From the NCBI GenBank assembly GCA_900112325.1, contig FOLJ01000001.1, forward strand, positions 372,001 to 436,000: a stretch of DNA of 64,000 nucleotides. The letters run 5' to 3'. Of this stretch, positions 16,258 to 25,519 are shown piece after piece. The DNA is from Micromonospora sediminimaris. Lineage in GTDB: Bacteria; Actinomycetota; Actinomycetes; Mycobacteriales; Micromonosporaceae. Under the pieces are notes generated by a model that was given only the letters and a program-made list of their open reading frames with translations, was not told the origin of the DNA and made no database searches. The position numbers and the translations under genes were made by a program. Positions within the stretch are counted from its first letter, which is position 1. Every line of letters starts with the position of its first letter.

Positions 16258-17019
16258 ATGGATCTCGGACTGACCGATCGGGTGTACGTGCTCACCGGGG
16301 CCTCCCGTGGGCTTGGTTACGCCACCGCGCAGTGCCTGGTGGCCGACGGTGCCCGGGTGGTGCTCTCCGCCCGGCACGCCGACGCGGTGGAGGCCGCCGT
16401 GGCCAGTCTCGGCGGCCCCGACCGGGCCGTCGGCGTCACCGCCGACCTGGCGGACCCGACGACCCCCGAGCGGCTGCTGACCACCGCACAGCACCACTTC
16501 GGCCGCATCGACGGTGCCCTGGTCTCCGTCGGCGGACCGCCCGCCGGCAGTGCCGCGTCGGTCGACGACGAGCAGTGGCGGCAGGCCTTCGAGACTGTCT
16601 TCCTCGGTAGCGTCCGCACCGTACGAACGGTCGCCGCCGCGATGCCCGACGGTGGCGCCATCGCGCTGGTGCTCTCCACTTCGGCGCGCGGCCCGGTACC
16701 CGGGCTGGGCATCTCCAACGGCCTGCGGCCGGGTCTGGCCGGTGTTGCCAAGGATGTCGCCGACGAGTACGGCCCCCGGGGCGTACGGGTGGTCGGGCTG
16801 CTGCCGGGACGGATCCTGACCGACCGCAACCGGGAACTCTTCGCTGCCTCCGGCGACCCGGAACGGGCCCGGACCGAGGTGGAGGCCGCCATCCCGCTCC
16901 GCCGCATCGGTGACCCCGCAGAATTCGGTCGGGTTGCCGCCTTCGTGCTCTCCCCCGCGGCCAGCTACCTCACCGGCGTCACCGTTCCGGTCGACGGTGG
17001 CGCGCTGCGCGGCCTGTGA
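16258..17019 (+). CDS. Short-chain dehydrogenase/reductase family protein, atypical active site
   Basis: 253 residues with a Rossmann fold: TGASRGLG at residues 13-20 binds the nucleotide, VSVGGPP stands where NNAG is usual, and the C-terminus YLTGVTVPVDGG is canonical. The catalytic Ser is probably present (VLSTSARG), but the expected YxxxK is replaced by GISNGLRPGL, so Tyr and Lys are missing. It may bind NAD(P) without classical reductase chemistry. ATG 16258. The stop overlaps the GTG of the next gene (GTGA). Confidence 0.85.
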   Translation: MDLGLTDRVYVLTGASRGLGYATAQCLVADGARVVLSARHADAVEAAVASLGGPDRAVGVTADLADPTTPERLLTTAQHHFGRIDGALVSVGGPPAGSAASVDDEQWRQAFETVFLGSVRTVRTVAAAMPDGGAIALVLSTSARGPVPGLGISNGLRPGLAGVAKDVADEYGPRGVRVVGLLPGRILTDRNRELFAASGDPERARTEVEAAIPLRRIGDPAEFGRVAAFVLSPAASYLTGVTVPVDGGALRGL

Positions 17020-17660
17020 CCGCCGGACAGCCGTCCCGCCGCGACCGGCGGGCCACGCACGGCAGGTCGACCCCCCAGTCCCGGCCGGGGCGAGAGGAGC
17101 CGCAGCCACGCCCGTACCCACGCCCGAGCCGGGAGGAGCTGGCCGCCGCGGCCGACAAGACCATCCCGGACATCATCGGCGTCGGGCTGGACGTGCTCTT
17201 CGTCGGGATCAACCCGGGGCTCTGGTCGGCCGCGACCGGGTGGCACTTCGCCCGCCCCGGCAACCGGTTCTGGCCGGCGCTGCACCGGGGTGGATTCACT
17301 CCCCGGCTGCTGCACCCCAGCGAGCAGGACGAACTGCCGGCCCTCGGGCTCGGGATCACCAACATGGTGGCCCGGGCCAGCGCCCGCGCCGACGAGCTGA
17401 CCGCCGGCGAACTGGTCGACGGCGCACGGCAGCTCACCGACAAGGTGGGTCGGTACCGGCCGCGCTGGGTCGCGGTGGTCGGCGTGACGGCGTACCGGAT
17501 CGGCTTTGCCCGACCGAAGGCGGGGTTCGGGCCGCAACCGGAGCAGTTGGCCGATGCCCGGCTGTGGGTGCTGCCCAACCCCAGCGGGCTGAACGCCCAC
17601 TACACACCGCAGACCCTCGGTGCCGCCTTCGCCGAACTCCACTCGGCCGCCCTCGGGTGA
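17016..17660 (+). CDS. mug: G/U mismatch-specific DNA glycosylase
   Basis: 214 residues. The first ~45 are a disordered basic extension. The uracil-DNA-glycosylase fold carries LFVGINPGLWSA (motif A, with Asn instead of the usual Asp) and the closing LPNPSGLNAHYT motif that inserts into DNA. Mug excises uracil or etheno-cytosine from mispairs. It overlaps the SDR stop and ends convergent with the ABC exporter gene. Confidence 0.9.
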   Translation: MTAGQPSRRDRRATHGRSTPQSRPGREEPQPRPYPRPSREELAAAADKTIPDIIGVGLDVLFVGINPGLWSAATGWHFARPGNRFWPALHRGGFTPRLLHPSEQDELPALGLGITNMVARASARADELTAGELVDGARQLTDKVGRYRPRWVAVVGVTAYRIGFARPKAGFGPQPEQLADARLWVLPNPSGLNAHYTPQTLGAAFAELHSAALG

Positions 17661-17681
17661 GCGGCGAATGGACCAGCAGCC

Positions 17682-19670
17682 TCAGTTGGCGGCGGCGGGC
17701 GGCATGGCCTCGTCGGCGATGTACTCCCGGCTGGGGATGACCACCGGCTCCGGGCCGGTGGCGTCGGCGTACGGCGTGGGTGAGTCGGCCACCGCGAACT
17801 GGGTGCGGTACAGCTCGGCGTAGAGGCCGCCGACCGCGACCAGCTCGTCGTGGCGGCCCCGCTCCACGATGCGGCCGTCGTCGAGGACCAGGATCTGGTC
17901 GGCGTCCCGGACGGTGGAGAGCCGGTGGGCGATCACCAGGGCGGTACGCCCGGTCAACGCCACCGACAGCGCCCGCTGCACCGCCGCCTCGCTCTCCGAA
18001 TCCAGGTGCGCGGTCGCCTCGTCGAGAATCACGATCGACGGTGCCTTGAGCAGCAGCCGGGCGATGGCGATGCGCTGCTTCTCGCCACCGGAGAAGCGGT
18101 ATCCACGCTCACCGACGGTCGTCTCAAGCCCGTCCGGCAGGGACCTGACCAGGTCGGCGACCTGCGCCCCGGCCAACGCCGCCCACAGCTCGTCGTCGGT
18201 GGCGTCCGGCTTCGCATAGCGCAGATTTTCCGCGATGGTCTCGTGGAACAGGTGCGAATCCTGGGTGACCACCCCGATCTCGTCGCGCAGCGAGTCGAGC
18301 CGGGCGTCCCGGACGTCGACTCCGCCGACCAGCACCTGCCCGTCGGTCACGTCGTAGATGCGGGAGATCAGCATGGACAGCGTGGACTTGCCGGCGCCGG
18401 AGGGCCCGACCAGGGCCACCATCTGCCCCGGATCGACGCTGAACGAGACGCCCTTGAGCACCGGTTCGTTGACCGTACGATCCAGCGCGGCGACCTCCTC
18501 CAGCGACGCGAGGGAGATCTCGGCGGCGCTCGGGTAGCGGAACCGTACGTCGCGGAACTCGACAGTCCCCGCGCCCTCGGGAATCCGCACCGCGTCGGGT
18601 CGCTCCTTGATGCCCGGTTGCAGGTCCAGCACCTCGAAGACCCGGTCGAACGAGACCAGCGCGCTCATCACATCCACCCGGACGTTGCTCAGCGCGGTGA
18701 GCGGGCCGTAGAGGCGGGTGAGCAGCAGCGCGAGGGTCACCACGGTGCCGGCGCTTACCTGGCCGCTGACCGCGAGCCAGCCGCCCAGGCCGTAGGTCAG
18801 GGCCTGGGCCAGCGAGGCCACCAGCAGCATGGCCACGAAGAAGGTACGCGAGTACATCGCGGAGGTGATGCCGATGTCGCGGACCCGCTCGGCGCGGGCG
18901 GCGAAGCGGGCCGCCTCCGCGTCGGGTCGGCCGAAGAGCTTCACCAGCAACGCCCCGGCGACCCCGAACCGCTCGGTCATCGTCGCGTTCATCTTGGCGT
19001 CGAGGTCGTACGACTCACGGGTGATCTCGGCCAGCCGCCGGCCCACCCGACGCGCCGGGATGATGAACACCGGAAGCAGCACCAGCGACAGCGCCGTGAT
19101 CTGCCAGGAGAGGGTGAGCATCACCGCGGCGGTGAGGACCAGCTGGATCACGTTGCTGACCACGCCCGACAGCGTCGAGGTGAAGGCCCGCTGGGCACCC
19201 ATCACGTCGTTGTTGAGCCGACTGACCAGGGCACCGGTCTGGGTCCGGGTGAAGAACTGCAACGGCATCCGCTGCACATGGTCGTAGACGCGGGTACGCA
19301 GGTCGAGGATGATGCCCTCGCCGATGCGGGCCGAATACCACCGTTGGGCCAGCGACAGGAGAGCGTCGGCGACCGCGAGCGCGGCGATGAACAGGGCCAG
19401 CCGGATCACCAGCGCCCCTGCCTCGGCGCCACCCCGGGTGATCGCGTCGATCACGTCGCCGGCCAGCAGCGGGGTCGCCACCCCGATCACCGCGGCGACG
19501 ATCACGGTGAGCAGGAATACGACGATGTCGCGCCGGTAGGGGTGGGCGAAGGCGACGATCCGGCGGGCGACACCGCGCTTCAGCCGGTGCGCGGCGATGT
19601 CGTCCTGGCTGCGCATCGACCGGAGCATGCTCCAACCGCCCATGCCACCAGCGGCCATGTGGTTGGACAC
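17682..19670 (-). CDS. ABC exporter, fused permease and ATPase
   Basis: 662 residues from GTG 19670, chosen over GTG 19676 because GGAGG then has 5-base spacing. Six transmembrane helices (about residues 45-325) precede one nucleotide-binding domain: Walker A GPSGAGKST, Q loop GVVTQD, signature FSGGEKQR, Walker B IVILDEATAHLD. A half-transporter that must dimerise; lipid A/multidrug-type exporters have this layout. Substrate unknown. It lies 98 bases downstream of the enoyl-CoA hydratase gene. Confidence 0.92.
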   Translation of the reverse strand: MSNHMAAGGMGGWSMLRSMRSQDDIAAHRLKRGVARRIVAFAHPYRRDIVVFLLTVIVAAVIGVATPLLAGDVIDAITRGGAEAGALVIRLALFIAALAVADALLSLAQRWYSARIGEGIILDLRTRVYDHVQRMPLQFFTRTQTGALVSRLNNDVMGAQRAFTSTLSGVVSNVIQLVLTAAVMLTLSWQITALSLVLLPVFIIPARRVGRRLAEITRESYDLDAKMNATMTERFGVAGALLVKLFGRPDAEAARFAARAERVRDIGITSAMYSRTFFVAMLLVASLAQALTYGLGGWLAVSGQVSAGTVVTLALLLTRLYGPLTALSNVRVDVMSALVSFDRVFEVLDLQPGIKERPDAVRIPEGAGTVEFRDVRFRYPSAAEISLASLEEVAALDRTVNEPVLKGVSFSVDPGQMVALVGPSGAGKSTLSMLISRIYDVTDGQVLVGGVDVRDARLDSLRDEIGVVTQDSHLFHETIAENLRYAKPDATDDELWAALAGAQVADLVRSLPDGLETTVGERGYRFSGGEKQRIAIARLLLKAPSIVILDEATAHLDSESEAAVQRALSVALTGRTALVIAHRLSTVRDADQILVLDDGRIVERGRHDELVAVGGLYAELYRTQFAVADSPTPYADATGPEPVVIPSREYIADEAMPPAAAN

Positions 19671-19768
19671 GCTCACCTCCGGATCAGGACGTCGTACACC
19701 GTCGGGTCAATTCTCCCGATGACTACGACAACCACGCGAGTAACCCGGATCTTCCCGAACGGTCCTTA

Positions 19769-20536
19769 CTATTCGCCCCGGCCGGCGAGATCCCGCAGCC
19801 GTCGCGTCTGCGCCTCCCGCTCGGCGCGCTGCTGCTCGGCGTGGGTACGCCCAGCGGCACCGGCGAGCAGCGCCTTGATCTCGACGACGGCGTCCCGGTT
19901 GTGAGTGAGCAGCCCGGCGGTCAGGTCGCGCACCGCGTCGTCAAGCTCCGCGGCCGGCACGACCAGGGTGGCCAGCCCGATCCGGTCGGCCTCGGCCGCG
20001 TCCATCCGCCGCCCGGTGGTGCAGATCTCCAACGCCCGGGCGTAACCGACCAACTCGACCAGGCGCTTGGTGCCGGCCAGGTCAGGGACCAGGCCCAACG
20101 TCACCTCGGCCATGGAGAACGTCGCGTTCTCGGCAAGCACCCGCAGGTCGCAGGCGAGGGCGAGTTGGAAACCGGCGCCGATGGCGTGCCCCTGGACGGC
20201 GGCGATCGAGATCACGTCCGGGCGGTGCAGCCAGGTGAATCCGCCCTGGTACTCAGCGATCTTGTCGGCGCACTCCTGCTCCGACAGGGTGGTCAGCTCG
20301 GCGAAGGAGCCGGGCCCGGAGGCACCGGCGACGGCCAGGTCGATACCGGCGGAGAAGGCACGCCCCTCGCCGCGTACCACGACCACCCGCACGTCACCGG
20401 GAAGCTCCCGGGAGAAGTCGCTCATCGCGCGCCACATCGCCGCGGTCTGCGCGTTGAGCACGTCGGGCCGGCACAGGGTGACCGTGGCAACCGGCCCGTC
20501 GCATTCCAGCCGGACCCCGGTCGCCTCGGCGGTCAC
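19769..20536 (-). CDS. Enoyl-CoA hydratase/isomerase family protein (EchA12-like)
   Basis: 255 residues of crotonase fold. Oxyanion-hole segments are GEGRAFSAGIDL (about 55-66) and VQGHAIGAGFQLALACDLR (about 105-123); the second acid appears in MAEVTLGLVPDLAG. It probably hydrates or isomerises acyl-CoA. GTG 20536 is used because upstream codons run into the HTH gene; there is no good Shine-Dalgarno, so the start is uncertain. Position beside the HTH and ABC-F genes parallels M. tuberculosis Rv1472-Rv1473A. Confidence 0.82.
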   Translation of the reverse strand: MTAEATGVRLECDGPVATVTLCRPDVLNAQTAAMWRAMSDFSRELPGDVRVVVVRGEGRAFSAGIDLAVAGASGPGSFAELTTLSEQECADKIAEYQGGFTWLHRPDVISIAAVQGHAIGAGFQLALACDLRVLAENATFSMAEVTLGLVPDLAGTKRLVELVGYARALEICTTGRRMDAAEADRIGLATLVVPAAELDDAVRDLTAGLLTHNRDAVVEIKALLAGAAGRTHAEQQRAEREAQTRRLRDLAGRGE

Positions 20537-20594
20537 CAGGCGGCCCGGGTCGCGGTGGTGGTGGCGGTGCTGCTGGACGACGCTGACGGGCGGG

Positions 20595-20822
20595 TCACGC
20601 CTTCTTGCGGCGCCGGGCGCCGCCGCGCTGCCGCAGCTGCACCCCGGACTCGGTGAGTACGCGGTGGATGAACCCGTACGATCGCCCGGTCGAGGCCGCG
20701 AGCGCCCGGATGCTCTCGCCCCCGGTGTACCGCTTGACGAGGTCCTTCGCGAGCGTCTGACGCTCGGCTCCGACGATCCGGCGACCCTTCTCAGTGCTGG
20801 TGGCTGTGCCAGTGGCTGCCAT
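20595..20822 (-). CDS. Small conserved helix-turn-helix protein
   Basis: 75 residues. A basic N-terminus, then KDLVKRYTGGESIRALAASTGRSYGFIHRVLTESG, a clear helix-turn-helix, and a tail of Arg/Lys (RGGARRRKKA). The gene corresponds in position to Rv1473A next to the ABC-F gene. Probably a DNA-binding protein; no target known. Confidence 0.82.
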   Translation of the reverse strand: MAATGTATSTEKGRRIVGAERQTLAKDLVKRYTGGESIRALAASTGRSYGFIHRVLTESGVQLRQRGGARRRKKA

Positions 20823-20968
20823 GCTGTGTCCTCACGTCCCAGACTGTGCGGTTCGGATACGGTCCCACCTATTAGACCGTCTCGAACGATCATGCGCCAG
20901 ATATCAACTATTCGCCAACCGACACGCTATGCAATGTCAGCTTCCCGATAGGTGATGCCGCACGAGGC

Positions 20969-22573
20969 TCAGGCCAGCTCGACCAGTTCCAGCAGGTCGT
21001 CGCTCCAGGCGTCCTCGTCACCGTCCGGCAGCAGGATCGCCCGGTCCGGCTTGAGCGCGAGAACCGCGCCCGGGTCGTGCGTGACCAGCACGATTGCGCC
21101 GGGATAGCGGGCGATGGCGTCGAGCACCTGCTCGCGGCTGACCGGGTCGAGGTTGTTTGTCGGCTCGTCGAGCAGCAGCACGTTGGCGCCCGAGCAGACC
21201 AGGGTGGACAGGGCCAGCCGGGTCTTCTCCCCGCCGGAGAGCACGCCGGCGGGCTTGTCGACGTCCTCGCCGGAGAAGAGGAACGCCCCCAGGATCTTCC
21301 GCAGTTCGGTGTCGGTCTGCTCGACCGCCGCCGCCCGCATGTTCTCCAGCACGGTCCGTTCCACATCAAGCGTCTCGTGCTCCTGAGCGTAGTAGCCCAG
21401 TCGCAGCCCGTGACCGGGGCGCACCTCGCCGGTGTCCGGCTCCAGCAGGCCGCCGAGCATCCGCAGCAGGGTGGTCTTGCCGGCACCGTTGAGCCCGAGG
21501 ATGGCCACCCGGGAACCTCGGTCCACCGCCACGTTCACGTCGGTGAAGATCTCCAGCGAGCCGTACGACTTGGACAGGCCGGTCGCGGTCAGCGGGGTCT
21601 TTCCGCACGGTGCCGGTGCGGGGAAGCGAACCTTGGCCACCTTGTCGGCGACGCGGACCTCCTCCAGGCCGGACATCAGCCGTTCGGCGCGGCGGGCCAT
21701 GTTCTGGGCGGCGACCGTCTTGGTGGCCTTGGCCCGCATCTTGTCGGCCTGGGCCATCAGCGCGCCGGCCTTCTTCTCGGCGTTGGCCCGCTCCCGGCGG
21801 CGGCGACGCTCGTCGGTCTCCCGCGCCTCCAGGTACGCCTTCCAACCCAGGTTGTAGACGTCGACCACGCTACGGGTGGCGTCCAGGAACCACACCTTGT
21901 TGACCACCGACTCCAGCAGGTCGCCGTCGTGAGAGATCACGATCAGACCGCCCTTGTGGTTGGCCAGGAAACCTCGCAGCCAGGTGATCGAGTCGGCGTC
22001 GAGGTGGTTGGTGGGCTCGTCCAGCAGCAGAATCCCGCCGCCGTTCTCGCCCGCGTCGCGGAACAGGATCCGGGCCAGCTCGATCCGGCGACGCTGACCG
22101 CCGGAGAGGGTGCCGATGGTCTGCGCCAGGGCCCGATCGGGCAGCCCCAGGTTGGCGCAGATGCGGGCCGCCTCGGCCTCCGCCGCGTACCCGCCGAGCG
22201 CGGCGAACTGGTCCTCCAGCGCGCCGTAGCGGCGCACCAGTCGCTCGTCGGCATCCTCGGCCAGCTGCGCCTCCAGTTCCTTCATCCCGGCCATCAGCGC
22301 ATCCAGCCCGCGGGCGGACAGCACCCGGTCGCGGCCGGTGACGTCCAGGTCACCGGTACGCGGGTCCTGCGGGAGGTAGCCGACGGCGCTGCGCCGGTCG
22401 ACCTGCCCGGCGTACGGCTGTCCCTCCCCGGCGAGCACCTTCAGGGTGGTGGTCTTGCCGGCGCCGTTGCGCCCGACCAGACCAATCCGGTCGCCCGGCT
22501 GCACCCGCAGCGTGGTGTCGGACAGCAGGATCCGGGCTCCGGCGCGCAGTTCCAGGCCGGTGGCAGTGATCAT
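20969..22573 (-). CDS. ABC-F family ATPase (translation factor)
   Basis: 534 residues with two ABC domains and no membrane helices. Domain 1: Walker A GRNGAGKT, signature LSGGQRRR, Walker B ILLLDEPTNHLD. A charged linker (about residues 240-310, ETDERRRRRERANAEKK). Domain 2: GLNGAGKT, LSGGEKTR, LLLDEPTNNLD. ABC-F proteins bind the ribosomal E site; some confer antibiotic resistance, others are housekeeping. Synteny with Rv1473 favours a conserved housekeeping role. Confidence 0.93.
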   Translation of the reverse strand: MITATGLELRAGARILLSDTTLRVQPGDRIGLVGRNGAGKTTTLKVLAGEGQPYAGQVDRRSAVGYLPQDPRTGDLDVTGRDRVLSARGLDALMAGMKELEAQLAEDADERLVRRYGALEDQFAALGGYAAEAEAARICANLGLPDRALAQTIGTLSGGQRRRIELARILFRDAGENGGGILLLDEPTNHLDADSITWLRGFLANHKGGLIVISHDGDLLESVVNKVWFLDATRSVVDVYNLGWKAYLEARETDERRRRRERANAEKKAGALMAQADKMRAKATKTVAAQNMARRAERLMSGLEEVRVADKVAKVRFPAPAPCGKTPLTATGLSKSYGSLEIFTDVNVAVDRGSRVAILGLNGAGKTTLLRMLGGLLEPDTGEVRPGHGLRLGYYAQEHETLDVERTVLENMRAAAVEQTDTELRKILGAFLFSGEDVDKPAGVLSGGEKTRLALSTLVCSGANVLLLDEPTNNLDPVSREQVLDAIARYPGAIVLVTHDPGAVLALKPDRAILLPDGDEDAWSDDLLELVELA

Positions 22574-22804
22574 TTCCAGGTACTCGCTCTCGGGATCCGA
22601 AGGGCTGACTCAGGGCACACGAAAGCGCCGGCGGATCCCGGTGACCCGTCGGCGCGGGGCGTTCAGCCTTCGCAGCGCAGCACGGCGTCAAGTGTACCGG
22701 GCCCCGGCCGGCAGCCCCTGCGGATTACCGACCAAGATCGTCGGGTACCGGATCGCCGACCGGACCGGTTCCGGCCCACGAGCCACTGACTGATCGGGGT
22801 CACC

Positions 22805-23713
22805 ATGGAGCTGAACGAGAACGCACGGATCGACACCAGCCAGGTGGAGGACCGGCGAGGCAGCGGCGGAGGCGGCGGGATGGGCATCCCCATCCCGATC
22901 GGCGGCGGGCGCGGCGGCATCGTCGGCATCGTCATCGCCGTGCTGGTGGCCCTCGTCGGTGGCGGCTTCGGCCTGAACGCCATGACCGGCGGTGAGGAGC
23001 AGGGCGACAACGCCGCGCTGGAGCAGCGCTGCGCCGCCGAGAACGCCCTTGAGCAACTCGACTGCCGCAACACCCTCTACGTCAACTCGATCCAGGCGTA
23101 CTGGCGCACCGCCCTGCCGCAGGCCCTCGGCGAGCAGTACCGCCCGACCCGCACCGTCTTCTTCAGCCAGGCCGTCAACACCGCCTGCGGCCAGGCCGAC
23201 TCCGGCGTCGGCCCGTTCTACTGCCCGGCCGACTCGCTTGTCTACATCGACCTCTCCTTCTACGAGGTGCTCGCCACGCAGCTCGGCGCCGAGGGCGAGT
23301 TCGCCCAGCCGTACGTGCTGGCCCACGAGTACGGCCACCACGTGCAGAACCTGCTCGGCACCAACGAGCAGGTGCGCCGCCAGCAGCAGCGCGACCCGGG
23401 CAACGCCAACGACCTGTCGGTACGGCTGGAGTTGCAGGCCGACTGTTACGCGGGAGCCTGGGCGAAGAACGCCACCGGCACGGCCGACAACAGCGGCCAG
23501 AAGATCTTCACAAGCATCACCGAGCAGGACATCGCCGAGGCCATCGACACCGCCGAGGCGATCGGTGACGACGCCATCTCCAAGCGGGCCGACCGGCCGG
23601 TCAACCCGGAGGAGTTCACGCACGGCTCGTCGGAGCAGCGTAAGCAGTGGTTCAACCGGGGCTACGAAAACGGCGACCCCGCCTCCTGCGACACGTTCAG
23701 CGGCGCGGTCTGA
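22805..23713 (+). CDS. Neutral zinc metallopeptidase, membrane-anchored (YpfJ type)
   Basis: 302 residues. A Gly-rich N-terminus, one transmembrane helix at about 38-58, then an extracytoplasmic domain with VLAHEYGHHVQ, the HExxH-type zinc site, and ELQADCYAGAW supplying the third ligand region. Cys pairs (about 76/87, 125/136) may form disulfides. Function in the family is unknown. Divergent from the ABC-F gene across 231 bases with no feature seen; followed by a strong hairpin. Confidence 0.9.
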   Translation: MELNENARIDTSQVEDRRGSGGGGGMGIPIPIGGGRGGIVGIVIAVLVALVGGGFGLNAMTGGEEQGDNAALEQRCAAENALEQLDCRNTLYVNSIQAYWRTALPQALGEQYRPTRTVFFSQAVNTACGQADSGVGPFYCPADSLVYIDLSFYEVLATQLGAEGEFAQPYVLAHEYGHHVQNLLGTNEQVRRQQQRDPGNANDLSVRLELQADCYAGAWAKNATGTADNSGQKIFTSITEQDIAEAIDTAEAIGDDAISKRADRPVNPEEFTHGSSEQRKQWFNRGYENGDPASCDTFSGAV

Positions 23714-23727
23714 CGACCCGGCACACT

Positions 23728-23757
23728 GCGGGCCCGGTCACTGGTGACCGGGCCCGC
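23728..23757. terminator. Bidirectional terminator
   Basis: GCGGGCCCGGTCAC at 23728-23741 pairs perfectly with GTGACCGGGCCCGC at 23744-23757, between the convergent metallopeptidase and VLRF1 genes. Confidence 0.82.
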
Positions 23758-23791
23758 CGCCGCCCGACGCGCCCGGTCCGCCGGGCCGGTG

Positions 23792-24454
23792 CTAGCGGCC
23801 GACTTCCGGCTGCGGTTCGCGGACCAGAATGCGAACCGCCCGGGCGGCGGCCACCGCGGCCAGCAGCACCGCGTGCCGGGGTTCGGGGACGTCGAGCAGG
23901 CGGTCGGCGCGCAGCGCGGCCAGCGGGGCGAGTCGACGGTCGGCCAGCACGGTGTCCACAGCCCGCCGGTCCCCACCGGCGACAAGCGCGTCCAGCCGGT
24001 CGACCGCGGGCAGCAGCAGCCGGACGGCCAACTCGACGGCGTCGGCCAGCGCCGCCTTGGTCTGGTTGTCCCGGCGGCGCGCGAAACGCTGCTGGGACCA
24101 GCCGCCGGCGGCGGTGCGCCCCTGAACGTAGCGGGTGTCCACCTTGTGCACCGGCAGCCGCTCCCCCTCCGCGATGCCCACCGCCACCGCGCCCTTGCGG
24201 ACCAGCAGCAGCCCGAGCCGGCGCGGCACGGTCACCGCCGCCACGAAACCCGCCAGATCGGTGGCCGGCGACGAGCCCGGGGGCGCGTGCAGTTCGGCGG
24301 TGGCACCGTCCGGAGCGGACAGCAGCAGGCCGTACTCCTGCACGTCGACGGTGGGCGGGCCGTGCCGGTCGGCGAAACCGGCGACCCAGCGGGCGGCCCG
24401 GCCCGGATCGACCTCCACCCACCGGCCGCCCCCGGCGGCGGGTCGGCTGCTCAT
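23792..24454 (-). CDS. acVLRF1-type peptidyl-tRNA hydrolase
   Basis: 220 residues of the actinobacterial Vms1/eRF1-like family. The diagnostic catalytic block is VQGRTAAGGWSQQRFARR at about residues 109-126, where the Gln pair stands in the release-factor loop. Relatives cleave nascent chains from tRNA on stalled or split ribosomes (ribosome quality control). ATG 24454 is chosen because TACGGT stands 6 bases upstream, fitting a leaderless transcript; two in-frame codons further upstream lack support. Confidence 0.85.
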   Translation of the reverse strand: MSSRPAAGGGRWVEVDPGRAARWVAGFADRHGPPTVDVQEYGLLLSAPDGATAELHAPPGSSPATDLAGFVAAVTVPRRLGLLLVRKGAVAVGIAEGERLPVHKVDTRYVQGRTAAGGWSQQRFARRRDNQTKAALADAVELAVRLLLPAVDRLDALVAGGDRRAVDTVLADRRLAPLAALRADRLLDVPEPRHAVLLAAVAAARAVRILVREPQPEVGR

Positions 24455-24466
24455 CACCCGACCGTA
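24455..24466 (-). promoter_or_regulatory. Leaderless -10 element of the VLRF1 gene
   Basis: TACGGT followed by 6 bases and ATG 24454 on the minus strand. A CTGACC hexamer 16 bases further upstream is a plausible -35. Confidence 0.45.
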
Positions 24467-24484
24467 CGGCACGGCCAGCTCGGG

Positions 24485-25201
24485 TCAGCCACCGAGGAGC
24501 ATGGCGACGGCGAGCACGGTGATGATCGCGCTGGACAGCAGGGCGGTGACCAGGCGACCGCGGTTGCTGGTGAGCACCTGCCCGATCAGCGAGCCGCCCC
24601 CGGCGATCAGCAGCTGCCAACTGGCCGAGGCGATGAACACCCCGAGGGTGAAGACCACCGCGACGGCCGTGCCGGAGCCACCCAGGTCCGCCCGGCCGAG
24701 CACCAGGGCCGTGAAGTAGACAACGGTCGCCGGGTTGAGCAGGGTCAGCGCGAGGATCCCGACAAACGCCCGGGCCGGCGTGTCCAGCCCACGCCGCGCC
24801 GGTTGGGGACCGGACCCCGTGGTGGCCTCGGCCGCCCCTGACCGACCCGGGCCACCCGCCGACGGGTGCGCCACGGAGGTCGGTACGTGGTCCGGTGAGC
24901 GGCGTGGGCCGCGCACCCGCAGGGCCCGCCACGCGCCGTGGGCGGCGAGGGCGAGCAGCACCGTCGCGCCGACCAGTCGCAGCGGCCCGGCGACCGGCGC
25001 GAGCCACCCCGCGACCACCGCGCCACCGAGCGCCGCGACACCGGCGTACAGCCCGTCGGCGGTGGCCACCCCGAGTGCGGCCCCCGCACCGACCCGGAAC
25101 GAGGTCCGCGCGGTGAGCCCGAGGATGAGCACGGCGATCGCGCCGACCGGGACGGCCACTCCGTAGCCGGCGACCAGACCGGCGAGGAACGCGCCGGTCA
25201 C
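24485..25201 (-). CDS. LysE-family exporter
   Basis: 238 residues with about six hydrophobic segments. The N-terminus FLAGLVAGYGVAVPVGAIAVL and the following ALGVATADGLYAGVAALGG are typical of LysE/RhtB amino-acid exporters. A hydrophilic Pro/Gly-rich loop lies at about residues 98-145. GTG start; no strong ribosome site seen. Substrate unknown. Confidence 0.85.
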   Translation of the reverse strand: MTGAFLAGLVAGYGVAVPVGAIAVLILGLTARTSFRVGAGAALGVATADGLYAGVAALGGAVVAGWLAPVAGPLRLVGATVLLALAAHGAWRALRVRGPRRSPDHVPTSVAHPSAGGPGRSGAAEATTGSGPQPARRGLDTPARAFVGILALTLLNPATVVYFTALVLGRADLGGSGTAVAVVFTLGVFIASASWQLLIAGGGSLIGQVLTSNRGRLVTALLSSAIITVLAVAMLLGG

Positions 25202-25455
25202 GACGGACGCCGTGCCGAGACGCGGCCCGACGCCAGCCGCTGTCGGCGCGCGGCGGTGGCCACGGCGACAGGACTCAGCTTCATCGGGTACGCCTCACTC
25301 ACCGCGTCATCCTGCGGCGATCCGCCGCACCGACGCCACGGCTTTTCCGGGCCGGGCCGAGCTGCGGTATGTCGGTCGGTCGCAGGCAGCCCGACGCCAC
25401 ACATTGCGGTATCCCGCAGTCGGGAGTACGGCCCCGGCCGAGAACAAGACGACGT

Positions 25456-25486
25456 CGGGCGCGACATCCGGTGGATGCCGCGCCCG
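25456..25486 (-). terminator. Terminator of the suf operon
   Basis: CGGGCGCGACATCC at 25456-25469 pairs with GGATGCCGCGCCCG at 25473-25486 (one mismatch), 33 bases beyond the last suf stop codon. The rest of the 318-base gap 25202-25519 holds nothing I can identify. Confidence 0.72.
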
Positions 25487-25519
25487 AGGCGGAACTGTTG
25501 AGCCTGCCCGGAGGAACTG

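Noticed and set aside
25202-25519. Possible small gene between the LysE gene and the suf operon
   Set aside because: Several short frames exist on both strands, but none has a ribosome site or protein-like composition; only the suf terminator is supported.
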